Shown piece after piece: positions 54,470 through 64,000 of a stretch of 64,000 nucleotides of DNA. The notes below the pieces were generated by a model, which saw only the letters and a list, made by a program, of their open reading frames with translations, had not been told where the DNA came from and ran no database searches. The stretch is from Anodontia alba. Its lineage: Eukaryota; Mollusca; Bivalvia; Lucinida; Lucinidae. The stretch covers positions 89,934,399 through 89,998,398 of the forward strand of contig OZ024828.1 of NCBI GenBank assembly GCA_964016985.1. Direction: 5' to 3'. Within the stretch, counting starts at the first letter, position 1. Every line of letters starts with the position of its first letter. Both the position numbers and the translations under genes were made by a program.

Positions 54470-55325
54470 TCTACAATCAGCCTAATCATCCGTTCTGTAT
54501 TTCAGAAACAGCTGTTTTCAAGAAAAAGGACAAATGTTTTGGGTTATAGCCATCCGCTTAAGTCACAACGAAAACCCTGATCAGGCCCAAACTAATCCGA
54601 GTCATCGCTAAAACAGTTTGCTGGTATTATCATGAAGCACCTCAAGCATGTCCCGTGCCGAGTTTAGCTTTTATGAAGCCCCGTGTTTGCTTTGAAAAAC
54701 AATAAAGTGCTGTCTAATCGAAAGGTCGCCTTCACTAGGGCGCGTGCCTCTCATTAGGCAGGCGTTTAATTAGTTTATTTAGATGCTCAATCATCCATTT
54801 AATCAAAGGTAAGTGTTGAAATTCCCGACAGTGTATATACCTCCTTTTAGCACACGCTCGTGATTATAGAGATTAAGTAATGTTTTGTTTATTGGTGAAA
54901 CATTTGTGACAGATGACATAATTTTTAATCCTTGGAATGTTGTTTTGTTTATGGCGAATTTATTTATCTATTTTTTTAAATGCAGTTTGTATGTCTTTTT
55001 GATAAATCGGATTGTTCGTAAATTGATATCCGAGGCAAAAGTATGGCGTTATAGACGTTTTAGTACTCTAACTGAAAAAAAAAATGCACGGAAATTAGTT
55101 ACAAGTTGTAAGTTATTTATCGGAATAATACACATTTCAAAACTGACATACAGTAAAAAGGAAAATACTTCAAATCGTCAAAAGGCAAATCAAAACGATA
55201 AATCATTATAACTTATTTTATCAGTCTTTATCCGGTCGGCTTCTTGCCCCATCATTCAATTACATATACTTTGTAGATTTGTCAACTGAAGAGAACCTGG
55301 TAAGGGAGATAACGATATTGAAAAG
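54470..55325. other. No gene recognised
   Basis: AT-rich. The 108-codon plus-strand frame 54885-55211 is rich in Phe, Lys, Ile and Asn without domain features and is most likely chance. Confidence 0.4.
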
Positions 55326-55329
55326 GTAT

Positions 55330-55488
55330 ATAGACTTGAAAGTTTGTAGTACGTAATTTTGTGTCTTGCAGATCAAAAGTAGTCCTAATCGCAAATACAA
55401 TATGGCCTCTATGGCCGGCCGCTATTTTGAAAATATATATAGAGCTTCTTTTCCTGATCGGAAAGGCAAATTGAATCTTGTTAGGAAA
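55330..55488. repeat. Tandem-array unit left of the mariner insertion
   Basis: AAATACAATATGGCCTCTAT, TTTTGAAAATATATATAGAG, CTTCTTTTCCTGATCGGAAA and TTGTTAGGAAA correspond to a unit of the 52560-53410 family. It is interrupted at a TA dinucleotide by the mariner. Confidence 0.65.
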
Positions 55489-56830
55489 TACGAGGGTCAT
55501 GCAAAAAGTTCTCACTAATAGGCTTCCTTAGTTTTATCCCAGGTATATTTTAAAATGCTTCACTGCACTTGAATGGTGTGTTAAATAGCTAAAGATACCC
55601 GTTTATTTCGTTCAATTTGCTTTCCAACTGACCGAGTTATTTCAAATTGAAATAGATGCAGTCATATACACTGACCAATTTATTTGTTACATTGGAACAT
55701 GGACCAGGAGACTGAAATTCGTAGCTATATTAAATGCCGCATAAGGCTTGATATAGATTCAAAGCAGATATTTAATGAATTGTGTTTGGTATATATGGAC
55801 CTCAGATCATTTCAATGCGCACGGTTTTTTAGGTGGGTTAAAACTTTTACAGCTGGGAAATTTTCTGTTGAAGATGATACCCGTCCTGGAAGGCCTAAAA
55901 CCTCTGTTACCAAGGCTAACATCGCTGCTGTAAAGATTGTGGTCGAACAGGATGCGCGATTGTCTGTCAAAGATATATCTAGTTGTACCGGCATATCAGA
56001 AGGCAGTGTGCAAACAATCCTGAAAAAGCTTTTGGACCTGAGAAAGGTTTGCGCTAAGTGGATACCTCATTTACTCACTGAGGAGCAAAAGGCACAACGC
56101 CTTAAATGTGCCCAGGAACTTTTGAAAACATACACAGGCTGTACCAGTCGGGTTATTTCTAACTTGCTGATGAAACCTGGGTGCACATGTTTGAGCCACA
56201 AAGAAAGGCTGATAATAAGCAATGGAAGCGAAAAGATAAAAAACGCCCATGTATTGCCAAGAGAACCATAAGTTCGAAAAAGATGGTGTACGCAATTTTC
56301 TTTAATTCAAGTGAGCCAGTCGTTCAAGTGCCTTGTCCATCTGGTCATACAGTCACTGGCCGATTCTACAAGAATTCTGTACTGAAGAAAGTGAAAGAGT
56401 TTTAAAATAAGAACCGACCAAGCAAAGGATGGTCAGGAGCCCACCTTTTACATGACAACGCCTCCTCTCATAAGTGTGCGATTATTAAGTCTTTTTTGGT
56501 GTCTGAAAAGATGAAAGTTTTAAACCATCCACCTTATTCACCTGACCTGAGTCCCTGTGACTTCTTTTTATTTCCAAGGCTTAAGAAAATGCTTTCTGGG
56601 AATAAGTATACGTCGAGAAGTTCTCTTGGCAGCGCTGTTTATCAATGTCACCAACAGATACCAAAAGAAACTATTTATCTGCTTTTCGCGACTGGGTAAA
56701 AAGGTTACAAAAATGTGTTTCAGTAAAGGGGGAATACTTTGAAGGTTGCTCGTAATAAAAATATGTTTGACAAAACGTAGCACTGAAGTAATCCGAACCC
56801 AGTGACAAAACTTTTTGCAGGACTCTCGTA
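55489..56830 (+). mobile_element. mariner transposon, nearly full-length
   Basis: The element runs 55491-56828 between TA duplications at 55489-55490 and 56829-56830. Terminal inverted repeats: CGAGGGTCATGCAAAAAGTT, CTCAC at the left, and (reverse complement) CGAGAGTCCTGCAAAAAGTT, TTGTCAC at the right. The length of about 1.34 kb is that of mariner. It carries a broken transposase. Three more relatives lie in the window (10869-11085, 19735-20632, 22363-22806), all on the minus strand. Confidence 0.95.
55699..56700 (+). pseudogene. mariner transposase pseudogene
   Basis: Likely start ATG at 55699 (MDQETEIRSYIKCRIRLD). The first HTH ends in FRWVKTFTAGKFSVEDDTRP, then GRPKTSVT and the second HTH with SVKDISSCTGISEGSVQ. 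At about 56170 the frame shifts where the first catalytic Asp segment (GDET in the copy at 19735-20632) should be, leaving LLMKPGCTCL. In the new frame MFEPQRKADNKQWKRKDKKR continues to a stop at 56403 (KVKEF). After that stop Asp 2 appears as LLHDNASSHK and Asp 3 as SPDLSPCDFFLF, then the 3' end is frameshifted. Not functional; about 1 kb of homology to the minus-strand copy. Confidence 0.92.
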
Positions 56831-57078
56831 CCGAGGTGATGTCTAGTGAAAAAGTTCCGATCGGAAGTCCAAGATGACCGCAACTGCTGCCATCTTGACA
56901 ATTTATTTCGAAATTCTTCTCAACGGAAAGGCCAGATGATTTAAAACTTATTGGAAGTATCGAGGTAGCCTGTGCTAAAATAGTTCAGATAAAAAATCCA
57001 ACACAGCCACTATCTTGAAATTCTATTTTGAACTACTCCAAAAATGGAAAGGCCAGTTGACTCGAAACTTAGAAGGAA
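56831..57078. repeat. Tandem-array units right of the mariner insertion
   Basis: Two units: AAAAGTTCCGATCGGAAGTC, CAAGATGACCGCAACTGC, ATTTATTTCGAAATTCTTCT, AACGGAAAGGCCAG, then TTATTGGAAGTATCGAGGTA, CAACACAGCCACTATCTTG and AATGGAAAGGCCAGTTGACT, CGAAACTTAGAAGGAAGTG. They continue the unit at 55330-55488, so the mariner jumped into an existing array. Confidence 0.75.
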
Positions 57079-57235
57079 GTGTTGGGTCCGTTTGCATGTG
57101 ATATTTCCCGATTTCGGCAGAAGTTCCCGTTTTCGAGTTTTGAGCCATTTTTCTCGCTCTCCCGATCCCAACGAGAGGTTTTTACTTTGTCTTTTTTTTT
57201 CTCCGACCGACCATATTTCACAGTAGACCATTATA

Positions 57236-57460
57236 TAGTTTTACAAATCGGAAGCTGCTGTCACTGTATGACCAAAATTCATTACTTGCAGCATGCAACA
57301 AGATTAAAATGTGCTATTGTATAGCTTTACCTGTATTTGCCAACACAGCTGTAAAAACATTACCTTTCATGTTTTTATTTATAATTCTTTATCAATACCC
57401 GTCTAGGAGTTCAGTGCTTCTTTTATAGAAACTGATGCACTTTTTCAAGTCATATTATTA
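57236..57460 (+). repeat. Inverted repeat, left arm
   Basis: GTTTTACAAATCGGAAGCTG, CTGTCACTGTATGACCAAAA, CAACACAGCTGTAAAAACAT and TGCTTCTTTTATAGAAACTG, ATGCACTTTTT all recur in the same order on the opposite strand at 59185-59560. Identity is patchy and about 130 extra bases lie in the right arm. Confidence 0.7.
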
Positions 57461-57469
57461 TGCTCACTG

Positions 57470-58040
57470 TACGAGTAGCCGCGCCTGTACACAATCATTA
57501 GCTGCAGAGCTCGGCAGTAAACATGCACGCTGAGCTGCGTATAAACAAGAGTATCAAGTCGTTCCGGTCATGGTACCAAAGCCGTAATCCAAACTCATAA
57601 ATCCATAAACGAATGACGAATTAGAATGTTCAGACCAACAGACATGGGCCCCAGAACAAAGGCTGTAATCAGGCGTCCGCGGATAGTAAGCATTTCTTGG
57701 TAAGCAAGCTTCGCCCATCATGCCCATAGGCCTGAACGAAGGAAATATCGGTAGAAGCGTATGTCCGGGATTGGGGAAGTCTATTTATGTATCAAATGAA
57801 AAAAAAGGTAGCCGTTCACCTTAAAACACGTACGAAGGTTTTAAATATTTTCTGTTCCTTCCGGATAAACAGTATAGATCCATTTCATTTTATTATTATG
57901 AGAGTGACTCTAAAAATAGTAGAAAAAGATCTGAAACTGATGCTAGTATATTCTAGATATTCTAGATAACACCACAAAAAGTAAAAAGTTAAAAAACGTA
58001 GGGTGGATTAATAGTAGGAATTATAGGCAATACTGTTAGT
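57470..58040. other. No gene recognised between the inverted arms
   Basis: Mixed composition, no transposase motif seen. The short frame 57787-57969 has no features. Confidence 0.4.
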
Positions 58041-58047
58041 TAGTGAG

Positions 58048-58116
58048 AGTTTGTCTGTCTGTCCGTCCGTCTCTCTCTGTCTGTCTCTCTCTCCCTCTCT
58101 CTGTCTCCCTCTCTGA
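58048..58116. repeat. (TCTG/TCCG/TCTC)n microsatellite
   Basis: GTCTGTCTGTCCGTCCGTCT then CTCTCTGTCTGTCTCTCTCT and CCCTCTCTCTGTCTCCCTCT. Confidence 0.9.
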
Positions 58117-58170
58117 ATAATGTTAACCTTTCACCATTTCACTGCTATAAGATGAAATACACATTATTCA

Positions 58171-58265
58171 TATGACAAACAGAGTCTTATCATACACGTG
58201 GTCCTTTCATGCAGAAGACGCGTTTCATAATTTTCATTTTAAATGACCATGCACTCATGTAGGAT
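58171..58265. mobile_element. Palindromic MITE-like element, copy 2
   Basis: TATGACAAACAGAGTCTTAT and CACGTGGTC on the left and TTAAATGACCATGCACTCAT, GTAGGAT on the right match 370-530 of the window, with the central GGGTAATT...AATTACCC portion deleted and GAAGACGCGTTTCATAATTT in its place. Confidence 0.65.
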
Positions 58266-58494
58266 AATTTCTTATCATGTCGTGTCATCATATCATGTGA
58301 CTTTGATATTTTTGGGAAAAGACTGTGATGGCAAATAATGACTATAGCCAGCTACGAACTGGAATAGAAATTGTGCGAAAATAGAGCTTATGACAGAAAT
58401 AATCTTTGTTGGCTATAAGAATAATGTTTTGAAACAATGTAATGTCCAAAGTTAAGGCAGCTGAATGTTTCAATACAGTGGCACTACAGGCGGA

Positions 58495-58532
58495 TCTCCA
58501 TCGGTGTGGAGAGATACAATGGAACACCGATG
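58495..58532. repeat. Hairpin, 14-bp perfect arms
   Basis: ATCTCCATCGGTGT and ACACCGATGGAGAT are separated by about 10 bases (GGAGAGATACAATGGA region). It lies midway between the arms at 57236 and 59185. Confidence 0.85.
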
Positions 58533-59184
58533 GAGATACTCTATCTAGGTTCCTGTTCTCTCATGTTTAGAATCTTGTCATGATTATAACCATGCATTTT
58601 GTTTTCAAATACTTTGAGACTTCCTTTTACAATAAGTTCCTGTCATAACTTGAAAACGGATGATGCCAAACCTACTTATGTTTAGTAAATAAAACATTTA
58701 AAAAGGAAGCAGCTATCCATTTGCTTCTTTAATTTGACTTTCTGCAGCCCTTTGGATTTTAAAATGTATCGAAAACTCTCAGCAATAGCATGATAGGCAC
58801 ATGTTATATAAACATTATCATCAGATTTTTTTTTCGCAGATGCGTGACTAAATAAGACAAAACCCAGCCTGCTCAGTCACAGAAGTCAATCAAAAGCTTG
58901 TTTTTCTGTATACAGCAAGTTTTTTGTAATCATATATTCTAAGCAGCGAACAACCAGTGAGGATACGCATGCTGATTTGCGCCTTCAATGGCCTCATGTC
59001 ATTCAGCAGGTTTTGCACGACTTGACTTATATTATTTTATTGTCATTCTTTCTTTACGTCAGATGAATACTGGTACATTACATATCTTTGATAAAAATAA
59101 ACGTCATATTCGCATTAAAACACCATATTCAGACGAATAAACATGAGCTGTGCAGCTGATCGTAAGTCACCATAATGATAGTAC

Positions 59185-59560
59185 CTGAAGAAAAGTGCAC
59201 CAGTTTCTATAAGAGAAGCACAGACTTCTCGGACGGGTAAAGATAAATGATTTTTAAGCTTCATCATCGCGCCGAATCACAAAACAGATGAAAGGGCCAC
59301 ATGAAATATGAAAAGCAAAAAACTACTCGTACTCGACAACAAATCAGTGAAAAATCAGTGATGAAACAGCTGAATTGTTTTCCTGAGCGGTTAACGGTCG
59401 CTCAAAGCAGGTATGAAAATAATATCTCTTACCTTCTGGGAGCTCAATGTTTTAACAACTGTGTCGTCATATAAATCAATAAAAGAACACGTTTTTATTT
59501 AATTGTGTACTGCAGTTAACGGATTTTGGTCGTACAGTGGCAGCAGCTTCCGATTTGTAA
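59185..59560 (-). repeat. Inverted repeat, right arm
   Basis: AAAAGTGCACCAGTTTCTAT then AAGAGAAGCAC; CAATGTTTTAACAACTGTGT; GGATTTTGGTCGTACAGTGG; CAGCAGCTTCCGATTTGTAA. These are the reverse complement of the landmarks in 57236-57460. Confidence 0.7.
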
Positions 59561-59569
59561 ACACTGTAC

Positions 59570-60185
59570 GTTTTATCGTAGTGATCTGCCTGGCGAATTA
59601 TTGAAGCATGATAGGGCATACGCGACATTCAGCATGTGATTAACTTACCGGTTTAACAATGACCCGCAAAAATAGTACCCTACAATTTAGGAAAGACACG
59701 ATATCCTAGTTGATATGACATACTGTTATTAAGCCCCGTGAATTCTACCAATCAGTCTGTATAGATCTTGATTAGAAGAAAGGGATGAGACATCCAGTTA
59801 TGTTTTTTTCATCAGTAAGGTACGTTTTAATGAATTAAGGTATCTTTTTGTTACAAACAACCGGAAATGTTCCACTCTTCTAGACAGGTAATTATGCGGG
59901 CCAGTCTCTGTCGCACTTTAAAGTAAGGTACCCTCAGACAAAGCAGGTTACTCCTAACTGGCACCGGTCTGCTAAATTCTTACTTAAGCCAGCAATAATA
60001 CAGATGAATAAACGACAAGCAAAATAGTACCTTATCGCCTATGCAAAGTACACAAACCCAGATCAGTCTGCACTTAAAAGTGTCTGAATTCTATACAGTT
60101 TTCGAGCTCTACCTTAACAGTCTACAAGAAATGTAAAGCCCTGTTTTGTGAAAAAAGCCTGCTGATATTTGTTTTAATTCAGAAT
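59570..60185. other. No gene recognised
   Basis: Contains one dispersed-repeat-like piece (AAACCCAGATCAGTCTGCAC at 60055). Nothing else assigned. Confidence 0.4.
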
Positions 60186-60189
60186 ACTG

Positions 60190-60720
60190 AACTTACACTT
60201 TCAGGGATGAAAAGCTCAGCAAATGACATTCTGAAATATTTTTACAAAACCTGGGTTTGACATTTCATTCCAATTGACACCAAACATTTAACAATAGTGT
60301 TTTGACAAAAATGAGTCTGACTTTTCATAGATGGACAGACTATGATGCATTAGAACAAGACAGACAATCTTATCCACAAATACTTGAACTGTTCCAGCAT
60401 GACATTCTGATTTTGTTTTCACTAAACAAAAGGGTTTGACATTTCAAGCAAATTCACTCCTGACAATTACCTTGCGGAGTTAAAAAAATCCGGCAGTCAA
60501 CATTTGGAAATACTTAAAAAAAAAAAAAGAAAAAAAAACAACAACATAAAAACAAACGAATCTGACATTTCCTGTATTTTTCACCAAAATAGGTTTTGAC
60601 ATTTCATGCAGATTGTCCCCATTCCAATGAGCTTGCTGTGTTATAAAGTTCAGCAGTCACTATTTTGAAATACTTTTCACAAAAATAGGGCCTGGCATTT
60701 CCTAATGAGACAGTGAGTGC
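60190..60720. repeat. Degenerate tandem repeat related to MITE P
   Basis: About four units of roughly 130-140 bases containing AGCTCAGCAAATGACATTCT, GAAATATTTTTACAAAACCT, GGGTTTGACATTTCATTCCA and their variants (GTTCAGCAGTCACTATTTTG, ATAGGTTTTGACATTTCATG, CAGATTGTCCCCATTCCAAT). The GACATTTCATGCAAATTGTC motif is the inner arm of MITE P. Confidence 0.55.
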
Positions 60721-60724
60721 AGAG

Positions 60725-62180
60725 CAACAAGAAAGACAATCTGTTTCATCACCCTCTTCTTATCTTCGAGTTACTGTTCCCGGTTGCCACTAATCTTATA
60801 GCTCGGAATAACTGAACTTTCACTTTTTGACTTTGACACTTTTAAAAGATCTGTAAAGCGTTGTGTGGCGATGCATTCCAGGACTGCCAAGGACTTCCAA
60901 ATCTGCTAGTGTGGAGGCCAGGACTTCCTGATTCAGAAAGTTAGAGCAAGCACTACGAGAAGATAGTCAAACCTGTCTGTCTTTGAATCCTTATCAGCTG
61001 TAGAATATGGGAGATATTTCTAAATCAGTTCTAGCTATAAAAGTGGCAGGCACTGCACTCTCACAACCTGTATTATCTCCTCTTGACCATGAGTGGGAAG
61101 GGAAGCCTCAAAAGTGCCAATTTTTGACAAATATATGAAATATTTTTTACCGCGCAAAACTCTCACTATCTGAGACCTCAGTCTTCCTCTGAGGAATCCC
61201 AGATCCACATTTCTGACCCATTAAAACCTAAATCTCGATGTCGGAAGCTCTCTCATTTTGGAGGTGAACGATGACAGACATGGCGACACAGGGTCTAGTA
61301 TTTTTTATTTTGTATAGATCATCTCTGCGGAACGAAAAAAAATACAGAGCCCGTTTTTGGATAGAATGATAACAATAAGTATTGCCTTAGATTAATTTAA
61401 ACTTTGTCCGGAGGATCAAAGCCAGTTTTAAAATGGCGACTTCGTTTTTTTCTGCGAAGATCGAGTTTTCGAGTGTTAATATTTGTATTTATATTTACCT
61501 TTGACACTAGTGTTTGGTATCGTTGCAATGTTACATCATTCTGTTGCTCAGAAGTCTCTTGTTCGAATACATTTAAACATATATAACATTTTCATAAACT
61601 AGTGACGTTGGTATCTTTTTTATGGTTATTCAAATGATCAGAAGCACTCTGACACTTGTTGTTCACAATGTCGGAGTAGATGTGGTCAGTGATGTCAGAG
61701 ATTATAAATAAAGTGCCGCGTTATTACTGTCTGCATATGTTTTATTTTAGGCATAGTGCAATAGGTGGTGCCATATAAAAGAAGAAATAAAGGGGTAACT
61801 AAGAGACGAAATATCAAAGACATTTTTTTTTTCAGGTCATTATTTTGATATTATTATAATATTGTTTTGCGTGCTTTCATCTAGCTATAGTACTGTCAAA
61901 TTTCTACCGAAGTTAACAGGTAATTATACATATTCAGTACTGTTACCCTTCTATGGTATCTATTGTTTCTCTCTATGGCAAATAGTGCTTATACATCATA
62001 CTAAAACTGTTTTTTTTTTATCGTTTTCATAGATTAGTTGCTGAGAAAATATGAAACAAACGTTTTATTTTATCAGGTACGAGTTAACAGCACATTTGTA
62101 AAGTTGATAATATGGCAATGATGAGGAATCAATACAATTCAAATCCATATTTCACACCAGAGGAACACATAGTCTTCAAA
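60725..62180. other. No gene recognised
   Basis: AT-rich with a short AAAATGGCGACTTCG spot at 61430. The 60-codon frame 61404-61586 is likely chance. Confidence 0.4.
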
Positions 62181-62183
62181 TCT

Positions 62184-62493
62184 TAATGACTTTAACTACC
62201 GTAATAAAGCCCTTACTGCCAAACTTCTTAGGCAGGGCTATCGTTATTTTAAACTTCGTAAGGCGTTTTCGAAATTTTATCGCAGACACAGTGCCTTGTT
62301 AGAACAATATAGTGTCAGTCTGAAAACACTTCTGCAACAAGGTATATCGGAACCCGAATTTTACGGTGACTTAGTGTACAGATTTAGAAAAATTGTAGGA
62401 AAATCTAACTTTTCGGAGCAATTCAGAAAACTTATTGACGTTGTAGGGGAATTGGCTATAGCCTGGATATTATGCGGCAGACTGCATGCCTAG
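62184..62493 (+). pseudogene. C-terminal part of the repeat X ORF (copy F)
   Basis: The frame reads NDFNYRNKALTAKLLRQGYR, YFKLRKAFSKFYRRHSALLE, QYSVSLKTLLQQGISEPEFY, GDLVYRFRKIVGKSNFSEQF, RKLI and then shifts, losing the RYKRIGY...VVNPIIVDGY segment retained in copy E (its bases are still present in another frame at 62440-62580). Basic, helix-rich sequence with no upstream catalytic domain in this truncated copy. Family not identified. Confidence 0.6.
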
Positions 62494-63170
62494 TTGTCAA
62501 CCCAATTATTGTTGATGGCTATGCTTCACTCTTTAATTGCACGACGGCGGTTCGGGCCTCAGACTCAATGACAGCCTCTTCGTAAAACTTTAACCAGTGG
62601 GTTGGGGCTTGATGATATGTCTTTGGCTTGGCCCGCCGTGGTTCAACTATTGGTTTTCATTTACTCTGGCTTACAGTAGAATTAGCCATGAGTACTCGTC
62701 TTTGTTTATTATAGTGATTAATTTGATTTTTATGTTTTCGCTTTGATGCATTGACTGAGTTGGAAGCCTTTATGCGAACCGAATTTTTATGTATTACTGT
62801 ATTAAGAGTAGCATCGGGACCCAGGGTGAAGTTAGCTAGCTGTAAAAGAGCTTTAAACCTCCCGGTGGTTTGCTCTACCGACCGTTCTAAGGCGGTGGTG
62901 CCGGTGTTAGTCTTACTCCTTGTTGCTTTGTGGTTTATTCTACGAGGCGATTTGTTTTATGTCTTTCCGTGTGTCATTTTGTTCTTGTGTTTTTCAGTCC
63001 TTTTAGTATTGCGATTACCTCGCTTGGGGAAGAGAGAGCTAATCTTAGTGCTTTTCGTACGTTTGTTCGGTTTGTGCTTGTTTAGATTTGTCGGTTTTCT
63101 CTTCCTCTTGGGGTCTGGGAAGGGCTGCGGTTTGTGATTGTGGCATTCCCTGGACTTTTCTCTTACTTTT
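62184..63170 (+). mobile_element. Repeat X, copy F (longest copy)
   Basis: Starts near AATGACTTTAACTACCGTAA and ends CTGGACTTTTCTCTTACTTT then a T run. It contains the partial ORF (62184-62440), a middle section AACTTTAACCAGTGGGTTGG, TCTTTGGCTTGGCCCGCCGT, GGTTCAACTATTGGTTTTCA, then AGCCATGAGTACTCGTCTTT, and the 3' section shared by all copies. The trailing part includes a frame of 128 codons (62751-63137) starting with TTG that is also open in copy D (109 codons). Confidence 0.85.
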
Positions 63171-64000
63171 TTTTAGATGTCATAAGTAGAACTGTTGAAG
63201 CGAAAAGCCAAGATAGCAGTCAGTTCTGTCTCTACACTGTACGCAATATAAAAAAAAACGTATTTTAGTACGCTATGACTACTGGCCACATCAAGGCAAA
63301 TAACACCATTCTTTTGAATGGTGTTTTAACTTCGAAAGTTAATGCTAAACCAACAATTTGACTTGTTAGCCTAGCTATGACTCAGATCAGCCTGGGCATC
63401 CGCCCAAGCTGATCAATCTTCGCACTCTGCATGAAGAAACATTGGATCATAAGCTACCCAATTAGCGCATAGTTAAACCTCTGATCAGAGTAATCAGGTG
63501 CCTAGTGTGATCTGTCTTCGCTGGACACACGTCAAACTCTTGGTTTAGTCGTGCTGCATCTCAACATTAATTTTCGAAGTAAAAACAACATTCAAAATAA
63601 TTTGCCTCGATGTGACCAGTACTGATAGTGAACTAAAATGCGTTTTATATTGTGTACAATGCTCACATAGCACACACGTCCAATTGTTTACTTTGTCATG
63701 CGCAGACTCAATTTACATTTTCAGTCATAAAAAGACAGACAGGACTGTTTACTCAGCAGTACTTCTCGTTAATTCGGTCCTTTTCATTACGCGGAATTTT
63801 GCCACCAGCAGAACCATTAAGATTACTCCAGGGTTTAGTACATGTAGCTCTCACTCGCATAAATTTATGCTTAGAATGTCCTGTTACAAGATTATCTTCT
63901 TCTTGACGGATCTTGCTGGATTTTATATTTAGCAAAGAGTAAACTATATAGACCTAGCAAATCGCTTTTTTTATCAATTTGAAGAAACAAAACTAATAAT
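63171..64000. other. No gene recognised
   Basis: AT-rich tail of the window. A TTTGAATGGTGTTTTAACTTC region and a GATCAGCCTGGGCATCCGCC-type piece (63385) resemble other dispersed repeat fragments. The overlapping frames 63612-63932 show no domain. Confidence 0.4.

Noticed and set aside
54885..55211. 108-codon open frame
   Set aside because: Low-complexity Phe/Ile/Lys/Asn composition expected by chance in AT-rich DNA; no splice sites or family features.

Overview
This looks like non-coding, repeat-dominated DNA from an animal nuclear genome, most likely a bivalve mollusc. It is AT-rich, has no operon-like gene layout and no prokaryotic signals. It carries D34D mariner transposons, a Ty3/gypsy LTR retrotransposon, tRNA-headed SINEs, a possible LINE, many small palindromic (MITE-like) elements, long tandem arrays and microsatellites. 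The bivalve assignment rests on repeat types I associate with clam genomes (an element opening AGCTCACCTG and recurrent GATCTGGGTCTACACTGTT motifs) and is an inference.

Layout. 0-6 kb: palindromic MITEs, two short exon-like segments (2272-2317 and 5691-5753) and a 97-bp tandem array between them. 6-12 kb: a GC-rich foldback element, a 25-bp satellite, a duplicated 205-bp segment, a SINE and a mariner end. 12.7-17.5 kb: one 41-bp satellite present as two long arms in opposite orientation. 17.5-30 kb: a fragment of a repeat called X here, SINE copies with target duplications, two mariner remnants, at least four copies of one palindromic MITE, hAT-like and pogo-like non-autonomous elements, and some exon-like pieces. 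30-35 kb: a hAT-like element, a 1.25-kb element with short inverted ends, and a minisatellite with palindromic units. 35.3-45.5 kb: a decayed Ty3/gypsy element with domain order gag-protease-integrase-RT-RNase H, preceded by the RNase H end of a second copy that shares its LTR. A SINE, another dispersed repeat and nested copies of X interrupt it. 45.5-53.4 kb: two tandem arrays carrying 'AAGATGGCCGCC'-type motifs, two exons resembling ANKRD16, and X copies nested in one another. 53.4-64 kb: a possible secreted-protein exon on the minus strand, a nearly full-length mariner inserted in a tandem array, a widely spaced inverted-repeat pair and the longest X copy.

No intact protein-coding gene of more than about 130 codons is convincing. 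The long open frames in the satellites are by-products of repetition, and transposon genes are broken by frameshifts, stops or lost catalytic residues. Host coding content is limited to a few short exons, only one pair of which (ANKRD16-like) can be tied to a named family. Element boundaries were read by eye and are generally good to about 5-20 bases.
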